A DNA stretch of 64,000 bases from Augochlora pura (Eukaryota; Arthropoda; Insecta; Hymenoptera; Halictidae), in assembly GCF_028453695.1 (NCBI RefSeq), contig NC_135777.1, positions 2,914,001 through 2,978,000 on the forward strand. The letters are read 5' to 3'. Positions 9,567-21,602 of the stretch are shown piece by piece. Within the stretch, counting starts at the first letter, position 1; every line of letters starts with the position of its first letter. Under the pieces are notes generated by a model. The model saw only the letters and a list, made by a program, of their open reading frames with translations, had not been told where the DNA came from and searched no databases. Both the position numbers and the translations under genes were made by a program.

Positions 9567-12519
9567 CAGAGGTAGCCGTGGCATTATTTCAGGAAATATC
9601 TGATCGGTCGTGACGTCGCAACGGCGACATAGGCGCGCATACGGCACATGTAGCTACACGTGTCCGACGCACTTTATCGCGCATAATTAATCCGGCCTAG
9701 CAGCGACGGACGATGAGCCCGTGTGCACGAGAAACCCATAGTTTCCTCGTTCCTTGGTCCGAGCGAAACGAACAAAAGGACTAAACCGGCCTCTCCCGTT
9801 TCCCTCCTCCCTCCCTCCCCCTCCCCCTTCCGGCCCGTCTCTCTCCCACCCTCCCGTTCCCATTCTCTCTGGCGAACAAGGACGGAGAACGCGTACGAGG
9901 CTCGCGATCGTTCGATCGTTTCGCGAACGCAACCCCCGAGGAGAGCCAGGCTAGAAAATAGATCGAATTAACAGGTCTGCTCGTTCCGAGGCCACGGCTG
10001 TGTCCGGCCTTCGACGCCGCGAATAATGTAATAAATCAGCCGGTGGAAATGATACCGGCCCGCTGCTACGTGTACGGCCCCCGTAGAAATAGGAAGTCCC
10101 TGCAGATGCTGCGGACCGTGGCTCTTATCTGCTCGAGGGCGCCGACTTTTTCCCGGCTCGCCGGCTGGGAACCGAAGGAACTCGTTACTCCAGGGCTCGC
10201 AACTTTCGACTGGTCGCTTCTCTCGTGGCCGAGACTCGCGCACGCGCGCGCGAAAAAATTAGCTGATGGTGCAGCATCACTGATGGAAATTACAGACTGT
10301 CGGGTGCTCGATCTAAGAGGGTGTAAGGGGAGGTCACTGACGGTGGATTCTGGATACACGGTTCTGTAATTCGCAGCTACGAAGCTTCAGTATTTGTAAA
10401 TCGTGGCGTGCTCTGTGTGGTAAGCAGACGGAGAGAGATTGCCGACGAAATTGATTATTCCTTTATGGGGGGTGGCTATTCTTGGCCGAAGAATTTCATA
10501 GACATTTCGAATGGTTATTTCGAAGCAGCTTTGAAACTTCAATCATTTTTTTAGAAAAATTTTTAGGCATTGAAATTCGATTTATAAGATAAGTAGTGCT
10601 ATAGAAAGGTGTATAGATTCGGTGAGAGAAGGGGTAGTCAAATTTCACGGTCCGGAGCTAGGTTCCCATGGAAGATGGAACAGCGTTTTCGCGCCGGAGC
10701 GCGGAATTGTCGCGTCGGGGCATTAAGTGGCCGTGGCTCGGCTTAACCGGGAATAATATAATAAATCACGCGATAGAAGGGAACGGTAGCTTTCGAGGTA
10801 CGCTGCATTTCCGATAGGCGAAACAGTGTAGCTGCGCCTTCTCGTACTGTTCTGTTCGTGTCCGCGGCGCACGGATCTCACGACTTCCATGTTACTCACA
10901 CCGTGTCCGTGTGTTACGATATTACGCCGGACGATAATGGGATGCTGGGGCTGGTTTAGTAGACATTTTTGTATTTTCGCGCGGATCGTACCGGCTTCCC
11001 AGAAATATCCAACGGCTCGGACGTGTAAAAGAGAAATCGGTAATCAGCGCGCGATGCTCGACGCACACATCACGGTTGACCCTTTATCTACCAGTGATTT
11101 TGCTGAAAGTTGACATTCTGTTGCTCCCACGACCCGATCCTGTGTCAATAAACAAATATATCAGCTCTGCAAAATTTCAGCTCAATCGGACTACTTATTA
11201 TACTATACATATCTCGACTACTACTCTTCAAAGTTGCAACGTGGTAGTATACGCAATAATTGTCTTCTCTGTCACGATCATTTTGTTCTTTTTTCTTTGG
11301 AGAAATTTATATAGACTCGTATTGGTAATTTTAGCAATTGTTCAAGAACATTTTCAGTCAAATTTTCCGAAAGTTAATTCGAGAAACTTTTAAAAAAATG
11401 TGAGAGATATGAGAGGCATTCTTTTAACAACGCACGTAATTTCTGTAAGAGAAACACAATTTCATTTACAGTATTTTATATAGAATAAAATATTGAGAGC
11501 TCAACTTTTAGAAAGTTAAAAAAGAAAGCTTATTCTAGTGCACCCTCATCGATTCTTACTAAAATCATTCGGTCAATAATAATTTGACTGTTGATCGCTC
11601 CACGTGCTAATAAAATTGTCAAACTTGCTAATAAAACATCTCAGTAACGATAACATCATACAAAGTATTAAACGATGCTATTTTTAACAAAAAAGCAGCT
11701 TGAGCATTCCGGACAGGCGTCACCTCACTATTTTTAACTTCTTAGGCACGGCTGAATTTTGCGCCAATGAAGTCTTTCATAACTAAATTACCATTTCTCT
11801 TAATATGTATTTTCTTAAACTTAATACGTATTGATAACTTAATATGTATTTTCTCACCATAGTATTAGCTATATATATATATTTTTTAGTATATTATATA
11901 CACAGTTTCACTTTAATCGTCTACTTTAATAACTAATAATACAACTGAGTAAATCACGAAACCTAACTCGTCGTGCCTAAAGCTCAAGTCCACTCCAAGC
12001 TAACAAAACTGTAATAAGAATGCGCTATCGTTGCAACGAATAGAATCATGCGAACGCAAAAGAGGCTACTGTGACGTCCACGAATGGAAATTACCGATAA
12101 GCCACGAAGAATCTGGCAAAAGGAGAGTCGGTGCGCGGGTGTGTAGCAGAGATCCGAGGAAATCGGGCGTGAAATGGGACCCCGACGATAGCGCGTGCAT
12201 TAATAAAACGCGAAAATAGCGTGGACATCATGGAAAGCTCATTAGCCGGGGCGTCGAGTCGGGCCGGGAAGAGCGGGACGAGCAAGGGGAACACGAGGAA
12301 CACGGGTTCCCGCGTCGCGGGCAGCTCGACGCCCATAAAACTCGATCTCTCAATAAATATAGGAACGCGCAGCGGAGTCGCCGGTGTCTCGGTGAAGGGG
12401 CCCCCATTGCTCCACGGGGTCCGATACTCCGATGGGATTCAGTCCCGGCCGGGGCCCCCGGGTTTCCCCGGGTCTAGTCGCAACCCCGCTGCGCGTTCCG
12501 TTTGCTCTAATTTTAATTA

Positions 12520-12790
12520 AAGGGTTCTACACAGGATTTCCGTGGTAATCGAGCAGCCGGTGCTGCGGCCCATACTTCATTGGGACACAGTGGACGTGTA
12601 ATTGCTCCGCGTTTGCCCTTTATCCCGCCCCGCCAACATGGCTCCGGCCAATTTTATTCCCGTCCGCGTATATCAAGTCCCGCGGCCGCGCAACCGACGC
12701 ACGTGTAATTTTCATTAATACGTGATTTATCCCGGCCTAGCGTGATTTATGGGATTACAGAGGAGACCCCTTATCGTCGCGGACCCTATC
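12520..12790. promoter_or_regulatory. candidate cis-regulatory island
   Basis: A GC-rich block with embedded homeodomain-type cores (TTTTAATTAA, GTAATTTTCATTAATACG) and two close copies of CGTGATTTAT (12720 and 12740). It is unique sequence with no frame that looks coding. Regulatory function is inferred only from composition and site clustering inside a developmental gene's intron. Confidence 0.3.
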
Positions 12791-14677
12791 AATTGGGACA
12801 GTTCCGCGGAATCCCGGAAAAGGGTTGGTCGAATACAGGGGTCACACCGATGGAGTATGATAGAACTAGTCGACGCCTAGGGTGGTCTACGGTGGCCGTA
12901 GAGTTATACCATGTCGGTCAATGAATTTTAACAGAAACGTGGGAAGTCCCTTAGTTCAAATTCCTAATTAATCAATGAGCTGGAATAAGATGTATTGTTC
13001 CTGGTTGGAGAGATGGCACCAGTCGCGAGACAAGGGTGTGTAATTTCGCTTGTCTATAATTTACAATTATTTATGAGCCGCTGAAAATCATTTCTATTGG
13101 TAAACAAGGAGAGTAACAAACTAATTCCTGAAACAGTGAGATTATATTATTACAAAACTGCAGTGTGCTTATGCAACCGCAGACCAGAAATCAGCAGTTG
13201 TTTCTCGCACCATGGACAATAGGTTAAGAATTACTTCTGTAACTAAGGGAAACGCGTTTACCCTACTTCTGCAAGGGCGTTAACATGACTGTATTGCTGG
13301 GAATCCTACGCATTACTCTGTGCCATCTTTCCAGCCAGGGACAGTACAACAATGGCCTGCTCCCAATCCAATCAAGAACTCGTACAACAGCATCGAACCA
13401 CGAATCGTCCCGACACGATTCCTATGCAATGGGTTGCGCATGATATTCGCGAGTTCTCGTTGTTCTTGCCGGAAATGTAAAAAACGATGGAACCGCGAAA
13501 ATCGAGACAAAACGATACGAAAACGAAAGAAACTCGAATAAAGATCATCAGCTCCGAAAAATCGCGGGAGCGCGGTGCTTGGCGAAATTGTGACCGCAAT
13601 TATCGCGGTGTTCGGCTTCCACCAGGAACGCAACACACTGTGATTAAAAAATGCTCAATCGACTGTTGCACAGCTTGGTGGTCTTGTTGATAGAATTTTA
13701 TTAAGCCGGGTGTGTTCGTTTCGGCGCGGTGGTAGAACCGTGGCGCGGCGCGGCGTGCAAAAATTCGTTGACCCCACCCTGTGCTCTTCCCTTCGTCGGC
13801 CCCTCCCCGCCCCTCGATACCGCCTGGTTCCCGGTCGTCCTTTTATTTTTCCCCCCGCAGAGGTCTCGCTCACATTTATTTTTCCCCTGGAACGGAGCGC
13901 GTGCGCGCGCGCGAGCCCTCGCGCGGCCAGTTACCAACGACGACGGGCGGTTTTGCCGGTAAGGTCCGGTAACGTTTGTTACCATTGCTCGTTTAAATAA
14001 TCTCGAAACATGCATCCGCGGGACGGAGCGGCCGAGTCGTGGATGGCTTTACGATCGGCCCTCGTCGTTAATTAAGAGCTTGTAATTATTTAGTGGAGAC
14101 GCTAGCGCACCCCCGCCGGCATCGAAGCGGTCCCGCTCCCTTGGCAGACTTGATTTACATTCCTGCGAAGAATGCGAAAGGCCTCGCCTTCCTTTGCTCC
14201 ATTTTCTTTTTTTATACCACCCCGGCCACCCACCCACCCCCCGCCTCCGCTCCTCGTCCCTGTCCCGTTCCTTCGTTTCGTCCTCTCCTTGGTCCTCCCT
14301 CTCCCCCTCCCCCTCTCCCCTGCCCCCCTCGGTCTACGGAGGGACGACAGAATCACGCGACTACGGGGATCATCGCGATGACTTTCCGATCTCGCTTGTA
14401 TCGCATAGTTGGGCATTACGGTGCTCGTGGGAGGTCGCCGGCCTTTTTAACTCTCCCCCTCCTCCTCCTCCTCCATCTTCCACAAGTTGTTTCAATCTTC
14501 TTTGTATTGCGTTCAACGTCTCTCGCGGGTCGTACGGTGTGCAGGCGGTAGAGACAACCCGGTGGGGCACTTGGATTAATTACCGCGTAAACGGCGCATG
14601 TGGAACTTTGTAGCAAGACTGTACACGTGTACTTTAAGTCCGCCTTTGTACGGAGAGTCAAAGAGTGTTTTACTGTC

Positions 14678-14777
14678 NNNNNNNNNNNNNNNNNNNNNNN
14701 NNNNNNNNNNNNNNNNNNNNNNNNNNNNNNNNNNNNNNNNNNNNNNNNNNNNNNNNNNNNNNNNNNNNNNNNNNNNN
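14678..14777. other. assembly gap (100 N)
   Basis: Exactly 100 undetermined bases, a conventional placeholder for a gap of unknown length. It lies in the intron that must contain the unlocated PAS-A exon of spineless. Confidence 0.99.
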
Positions 14778-15331
14778 AGAAATCCTTCGAACAAGCAGCT
14801 TTCGAATCTGCCTCGAGGTTCGATATCCTCCCGAAACGACGCAGTATCGTCTTATTCGTACCTTTCGAAGGTGTTCCGTGCAGGCAAAAAGCTCCGTCGT
14901 CCGCGTCGTCGACGATCGAAACGATTCCGGGGAACAAATAAAACGACGCACCTGGATGACAGTGCTATTATCTCGTCAGACCGACAGCGGGGCAATTCTT
15001 TTATTGAAATACATAACCGCGAGCGATTTGCTCAGCCTCGGCTAAACTAAATTCACATATGTTTATTTAGATTAGATGCTCGGTTATATAAAACACCGGG
15101 GACACGGGTTATATAAGCGATTAAGCCAGTCGATGACTGACAGCGCTGCCTTCTCAGGAATTACCGTGTCCCGGCTGGTAGATGCGCAGAAAAACGCAAG
15201 GATGTTCCGATAATAAGAAATTGTTCGTCAACGTTGAATTCAGCGAGTTAGAAAAAACATTAATGCGATTTTTTTAACGAAGGAAGGATCATTTGGTTAA
15301 CCCTTCGTAGTTGCAACGTGGTTCTGAGGTA

Positions 15332-15579
15332 TTAACCCTTTGCACTCGGAGCCATTTTAACTGTAAATCTGAAATAATTTTTCTGGTTCGTGGTATTTCC
15401 ATTCTATTTAACAAAATAAATTTTTATGCATACAAAATTTATTCTTGCGACTCCTGCCAACAGTTTTACTACTTGATAATTTTTTAAATCTATACCTTAT
15501 TGTTGCAAAAATTATTTTGCAACGTAATAGAATAATTTCAGTGGTGCCTCAGAGTCACCGCTCGAGTGCAAAGGGTTAA
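15332..15579. mobile_element. TTAA MITE, CCCTTTGCACTCG family (complete copy)
   Basis: The ends are TTAACCCTTTGCACTCGGAG and CTCGAGTGCAAAGGGTTAA, 15-bp inverted repeats with TTAA at both edges. The left subterminal block GCCATTTTAACTGTAA and right block GGTGCCTCAGAGTCACCGCT recur at 34940-35427 and 38752-38996. At 248 bp with no ORF, it is a type example of the commonest small element in this window. TTAA plus CCC termini fits piggyBac-like MITEs. Confidence 0.85.
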
Positions 15580-18500
15580 GAGTGTTATACAATGCTTATC
15601 ACTCGAAATTGTTCTGCGATCTTCTAATTAAACTTTATTATTATTAAATTGTTTATTTTTAGAAGGTTGCTCAAAGTTTAATTGTTATACAGACTTTATT
15701 TCGTGTACGTAAATTGCACCGAGATCTGAAAGTAACTAACACGGTTTGTAATGAAGATAAGGCTATTTATCTAACCCTTTCTACTTGATTGTGATTCTAA
15801 GGAAGTATTCGAGATTGTTATATGATATTGTTATACTATGCCACATGGGTCTATTTATTTCTTGAAATCCCGTGCCTCAAAGAGTTAAATGAAGCTTTTA
15901 TTTTGGGAAGAAAACAGGAAAAATTTATTCAAGGTCCTATTATAAAAAAATATTCACGGTCGAAAGACCGGTATCAAGAAAAAGGAATCGAGAAGGTTAA
16001 GCTCGACTTGAAGAAATCGCCACCGTTAACTCGTCTGATCAATCGTCTGTCATCGAACGATAGTTGACCCGACGTTGGACGAGCGATCGCATTAGACTGT
16101 CGTCGTGCCCGATAATGTTTCCGTTGACAGCGCCCGCCGAGGGAAAGTTTTTCGATCGAGCCCACCATCGCCCGCAAGGATCCCCGGGATGTAGGCGGCA
16201 ATTGGAAGTTCGCTGGAACCTGTGCCGTATAAGTATAGCCGGGCATAGTGAGAGGCAGCGGGAAGAAAAATAGCTCGGTTATGATTACGGGTTACCGGTG
16301 GCGGGGGTTGTTCCTGACCACGACCCTCTTTTACCGCTACTGCGGTGTGGCTGGCGTATTAATGCGATACACGATAGCCTGCTGGCTATTAAATAAAAAA
16401 TATGAGAGCAAAATGGCTGCTTTCGCGGCGATACGTCACCGAGAGGCGTGATTTGTACCGAACCCCGGCTAAAAATCCCCTCGGATCCCGCTACCAGCCT
16501 GGAAATCGCCTCGGGAGGAGCCCCGATCAATTTTCGTGTGTCGATAACGGAGCTAATGGACAGGTTCTTGGCGATCGCTGTCTGGCTTCGATCTCTCAGA
16601 TCTCCTGGAATCGCAACCGACGACGACGAGCGATCTATTCGGATGCGCAGCCACCGCTCAGCCAGCACCCTCTGTCCTCGATGAAACGGAAATCACGGCG
16701 CTTCGATTTTTTGGCCCGAATAAACCATTCGAAATGAATGATTAAAAAATAAATTACCAGGAATAAAATATATCTCTATGGACTCTCAAATGTCGAGTAG
16801 AAGATCAAGAGAGCGAATCGATTATAGGTTAATCGAAAGACATCCGAAAATCGTCCAGCTCCCGTTCGGAGGGCGCAAAAAACGGCGAACCGACCAGTTC
16901 AATAAATAAAGGGCTGTGAAATAAAAGTAGATATTAAATCGGAGGTGCGATACCCAAAGAGCATAATATATCTCTTGGTCCCGGTGGATCCTTGACGGTA
17001 CGTAGGATCGAATATCGGATATCGTCCCGGGGTAGACTCATCGATTCCATTAATCAGCCCCGAAAGAAGGGACGCAAAAGGTGAGAAAAAGGAGGCCGAC
17101 GACGGAGGCGACGGCTCGCCGCTCGGCGGCCCCGTTTTCTGTCTCGTTTTTTCGCCGGTTCGCCGACATCATTCACTGTTCGCGGTGTCAAGAAAAGTAT
17201 GTTCGAGTTTCATAAAGGAAAGCTGAGAGGCGCGCTCCTCGCGACGGGGGGCGCCCGCGTATCGTGCGTTTTGCTCGGGGTGATAATTTGCAAGAGATGG
17301 CAGAAATGGATTGGCAAAAGTATGTTCTTCTCGCCGATTGAAAAATCCCCAGTGGTCGGCGGGGGGAACCGCCGTGTGTTTTATTAGTTTATCTCAGCGA
17401 TTTCAACCTGTTCCAGGACGGGACCCGGCTGATTAATGCTGATACGGCCGTGTTCGCCGCGATAAAACGATCCTGGCGACCGAACGCTCGCCCAATGTTA
17501 CATTGTTCGGACGGCCGATTCTATCCGGTGTTTGCTGCGGCAATGTACGGAAAGCTGCGTCGCCTTCGACGATGGCGTTCTTTCAGTTCTAGGCAAATTG
17601 GAAACCGTTTTGGTCGCCGATGGGGTGTTATACAGGGTGTTTTCGTAGATTAAATTTTCATGGTTACGTCAAGGTTATGTCAAAGTTATGTCAAGGTTAT
17701 GTCAAAGTTATGTCAAAGTTATGTCAAAGTTATTTCAAGGTATAAATTTGAAACAAATTTTTACTATAGTTGTAAATAGTTACTATAGTTATTTTATTAC
17801 TACAGTTGGTAGGCATGTGGTATAAGTCCGGGGAAACATTCCATGAAATAAACTAATGAGTGTATAGTGTGTTTTCTTAGATTATATCGTCATGGCTATG
17901 CCAAAGTTATGTCAAAGTATAATATAAATTTGAAATAGATTTTTTTGTGTGGAAGTATACTCGCACATGCTTTCTTCAAAAGATATTTATTACTATAGTT
18001 GGTAGGACTTAGTAATAATCTTATCTACCTAGCGAGTAAACTCCAATAGAAAAATAGTTGTAGTTGTTGCATATGTTTTTTTATTATATATTAACTGATA
18101 CTGGAAGAGTTAACGCTTAAAGTAACAATTCCGACAAGAACAATGACAAATGATCCATCGAAGGATCACCCCTCCGCACTTTAAAATACTCAGAAGAATA
18201 TGGAATATCTTGAAACAAACCTCCGAGCTGTTCCTCAAAAACCATGCGCTGACGATGGCACATCTGTCCAATTATCAGATCCTTAATAAGTTCGTTTATC
18301 AAAAATAAGACAATGACCACGATTTCTCAGCTCTTCCAACAGTCTGACAAAACGATATCCTCTGCTAAAACTTAATCAATTTCTGATCAGCTACAATCTC
18401 GCTTTAATAAATTTCAGAAAACACGCTTTATTTCAAAAAATACGGTTCACCCCAGTTTTTGAAAATCGCATAGCGTATTCTTCGCTCGCAATTGGACGTC

Positions 18501-19306
18501 CGTCGTCAGCCGGCGATACACCGTTCCAATTTCTGGGCATTGTTACGCCGCTGGAGGATGCAGCAGAAACCAACACGTCGGCAATAATGAACGCAAACGA
18601 AACCTCGCCCGCCTCCCCTCCCCTCCCGGAATATTTAAAGCAATTTCTCAGATAGCGATCGCCGGCGTTCGCAGATAGCGTGCGAAGAGATACTTTCCTG
18701 GTTTTAATACTTACGATTTTCTCAACGGTACGCGGATACATTACTCCTGTAAAGGTTTCCTAGCGCGAGACAGTTACTGCGCGTTTTCCAACACTCTCGC
18801 CGCGTTCCACGGCGCGCGCGGGGGGTGGGGGGGGAATCGCATCCCCGCCGGGGAAACTGTAAATCTGTCGGCGGTCGCGGACGCCGAATCTACAAACTTC
18901 TTTCTTCCCTCGCCGCTTCCGAGCCTTTAGAAAATCAACTACGTTAACCCCATTTGGAACAATGATTTATTAACCACCACCGCCGGCTGGTATATTCTTC
19001 CGAGAATCCGCCGCCACTTATCAATGCATTCCGCCGCGAAAACGGCCGCCTCCGCGCCCACCCCTTCCCCTTCCCCTTCCCCTCCCCTCCCCCCATGCTT
19101 TAGGAATAGTTCCTCGAGAAATGTTACTCCCACGAGCATTCTCCTCCGGCGCGATTGCGAAGGAAATTCTCCGTACGGAAAATCCAATTCCGCGACGTTG
19201 ATCAAATCGCGGAAGGACTGTTTATTAACCCTTTTTGGTAAGAAAGAACATATCCGGCAGCCATGCGACGGCTGATATAATTGATAGAAGTTTACGTAGA
19301 TATCTT
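15580..19306. other. spineless intron, mixed unique sequence
   Basis: No gene was recognised. 16000-17600 and 18430-18930 are GC-richer unique sequence; 15600-15990, 17640-18430 and 19200-19306 are AT-rich. A short tandem repeat lies at 17655-17745 (listed). Pyrimidine-rich sequence at 19050-19095 (CCTTCCCCTTCCCCTCCC) is low complexity. Confidence 0.6.
17655..17745. repeat. 11-bp tandem repeat (GTTATGTCAAA)
   Basis: About seven tandem copies of GTTATGTCAA(A/G) are present. The same motif on either strand also occurs near 17900, 21660-21740, 27570-27660, 49490, 50220 and 62850-62970. Confidence 0.85.
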
Positions 19307-19815
19307 TTAACCGTTTGCTCTCGAGTGGCGATTCTGCCAATAAAATTGTTGTAACACGTTTGAAATAAGACCTCTATGCAAAATAAAAATATTTGAAGTA
19401 AATTATATCAACCACTTTGCCATGCTTTAACAAGTGATGAAAGGTCTTTAAAAATTCTGTTCTCTCATCGCCAATATTTAATCATTCAACTAAATTTAGA
19501 CAAAGAATCATCGTGCCTTCTACGAAATTATTAAAAAACGTCTAATCTTAGTAACTGTGAAGGAAAACGAAACCAGAAAATTAATATTTATCATAATGAG
19601 CAACATTAGAACTGTTTCGCATACGAAACATTTCAGTTAAATTCTATTTGTTCAAATATATCGCAATAAAAATGAATTTTCAAAATTCGCCAAAAATTAA
19701 GGCCACTGGCGCGGCGCTCGACTTGTTACGACACATAAGTAGCATACATATTTAGTAAATTGTACACCAAATCTCCATAACGAGTCTGGCACGATATCAA
19801 AGGGCAAAGGGTTAA
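19307..19815. mobile_element. TTAA-flanked element (509 bp), related to CCCTTTGC family
   Basis: The left end is TTAACCGTTTGCTCTCGAGTGGCGATTCTG and the right end GGGCAAAGGGTTAA. The left side resembles the reverse complement of the GAGTCACC-CTCGAG end of the type element, so the copy is inverted. Its interior around 19560-19730 is similar to 45085-45260. Confidence 0.6.
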
Positions 19816-20634
19816 TCGTTGAATGAAATTACGCGTACCGCAGAGCAAATTGCATTACGGCGAACGGTTTGGAAAAAGGTGTCGCATAGCGCGCGCGCGC
19901 TCGCGCGCGAGCGTCGTTCCCTCGAAAGCGCTATAATCCGGCAGGGGTGGCAGTCGGGAGCAGAAAAATTCGATCGCCCCGTCGTAATTTGGAGAGTGCC
20001 TGGTGGTGGCGGTCGGCTTGTCATAAACCGGATTTACTGTCGGGCTTCGTGAACTTTACGAGGATCGGCAAAACGCCGTATAACGTGGCCATCGCGCGGC
20101 AAGGCAAAGGGGGGTTGGCGGAACGACGCACGGTGGGGATGCGGCGGGGAGGGAGGCATGGAGAGAAGAAGGAAGGCGTAGGAGGCCGAGGGAAGTCCTC
20201 GGGAAGGACAGGTTCAAGGAACTCCGCGAATTATAGAAAATACGAGTCCCCGCCGAACGGTTAATCCGTGCTACCCCTGCCGCGCGGTACACCGCGCTAC
20301 ACCGCGTGGAATTATTGGCGGTGCCCCGCGAACGAAAACCTTTATCGGATTCTCTTTCGTTCTTTCGTACCCGGCCCGTGTCGCACGGCATACTTCGGCG
20401 GATTCATTATCGTCGTGACCGGTGTCGTTTAAGCGCAAGCCTCGCGGTTAATTGGGGGACGGGATTTATCGGCCGCCTTGCGTTTCATTACCCGGCTGCG
20501 ACGTGCTTACACAAAGGATTAGCGACGGATTTTCTGGTTTTGTGAATAGTATTGGCTCTTATAGAGTAAACTAGCCACTGGAGAGGTGAATAAGACAAAA
20601 TTGTGGTACTATATAGACTATTCCTATTTCAGTG

Positions 20635-20875
20635 TTAACCTGTTAGCTGCGTACGACGAGTTTACACGTCGCAAGGAAATAGCAATTTTATATCTTATAA
20701 AAAACATATTTCTCCTACGATCTAGGTTAAAATACTTATTACAACATATTTATAAATATCGCACACTTTAGGGCAATTCAAGAAAACAACTGTTGACAAA
20801 ACTACACACATTGTGATCGATAAATCATATAACAAGATTTATCTTCAAAATAAATTGACGCAGCTAAGTGGTTAA
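20635..20875. mobile_element. TTAA MITE, GTTAGCTGCG family (complete copy)
   Basis: The ends TTAACCTGTTAGCTGCG and CGCAGCTAAGTGGTTAA are 17-bp inverted repeats with two mismatches, giving TTAA on both sides. A near-palindrome ACGACGAGTTTACACGTCGC lies just inside the left end at 20653-20672. It is 241 bp with no ORF. Relatives are at 34450-34674, 36690 onward, 57303 onward and a degraded start near 63727. Confidence 0.8.
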
Positions 20876-21064
20876 TTTTTTTATGTAGAATCGAGATGTA
20901 GAAATGTATTTAATATAACAGAAATAGAAATAGACCAGTCAATGTTTAATCTATAGATTAACCTGTCGCTATACTATGTCTGGGTTCTTTTAGACCTAGA
21001 AATAGGCGTTCGGTTTGATTGTCTGGCATTTGGTATCGTCTGCTGTCTGTAAAAAGATATTGTG

Positions 21065-21300
21065 GTGAGGCGGTAGTAATAATAGATAAATAATAGTAGT
21101 ATGATTAAAATAATAGTATGAATAATATTGATATTAATAATAGCAATAGCTATAGTAATAATAGTAATATTAATATAATAAGAGTAATAATACCAGCAAT
21201 GGCAGTAGTAATACTAGTAATAGTAATCATAGCAACAGCAATTGTAATAATAATATAAATAATAATAATAGTGATAATAATAGCAACAAGATTTTAGTGT
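21065..21300. repeat. degenerate AT-rich trinucleotide tract (AGTAATAAT)
   Basis: About 235 bp of TAATAATAG/AGTAATAAT-like units, with interspersed CAGCAATGGCAG. Simple-sequence DNA without a gene. Confidence 0.8.
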
Positions 21301-21364
21301 AAAATATATAACAACTCAATCATGGGACTTCCAGTGAACTACCCAGCCGTCGGTACTACGATGG

Positions 21365-21602
21365 TTAACCCCATACCGTATACTCCGACGATTCCAACTC
21401 GTGGCAAAAATTACTAAAACTAACTATAGATATTATTCTGCTGTCTAAAATTGAAATAAAATTCTAATACTACGTCATTAATGTCTAAGCATTCAAGTAA
21501 ATCTAAACACAGAATAAATATTAATATTCCATCCTTTCTAAGAACATGTTGCAATTGAAAAGTCCCTAATCACAGTAACAAAATGGAACGTCAATGGCTT
21601 AA
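21365..21602. mobile_element. TTAA-flanked MITE related to 55038-55293
   Basis: The left end is TTAACCCCATACCGTATACT and the right end CGTCAATGGCTTAA. The interior matches 55038-55293 along its length (shared CCAACTCGTG, AATTGAAATAAAATTCTAA, a TAAGCAT motif, CAGTAACAAAATGGAACGTCA-like tail). It is 238 bp. The terminal repeats are eroded, but co-linearity with the second copy supports the boundaries. Confidence 0.65.

Larger units (their letters stand above)
8894..15331. other. spineless intron: GC-rich islands, G-runs, assembly gap
   Basis: No gene was recognised. 9000-10840, 12030-12900 and 13690-14620 are GC-rich, with TAATTA/ATTTAT-type sites and long C or G runs (9490-9566, 9790-9855, 14220-14335). 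10860-12000 is AT-rich. The 100-N block at 14678-14777 is an assembly gap of unknown true size. Open frames here are compositional, following CCC/GGG runs or the gap. The missing PAS-A exon of spineless (about 90 nt, minus strand, phase 0/0) should lie somewhere in 7492-24195. Confidence 0.6.

Noticed and set aside
10255..10300. CACTGATGGAAATTACAG as the missing PAS-A exon end
   Set aside because: The minus strand gives TTTCCATCAG followed by TG, but the upstream frame does not encode the expected PAS-A residues.
14416..15050. Frames crossing the N block
   Set aside because: They are open only because undetermined bases contain no stops.
18433..18741. Minus-strand frame with a CGTAAGT donor-like site near 18711
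   Set aside because: The flanking peptide (VMYPRTVEKI) does not match the missing Spineless segment, and the phase is wrong for a 0/0 exon.
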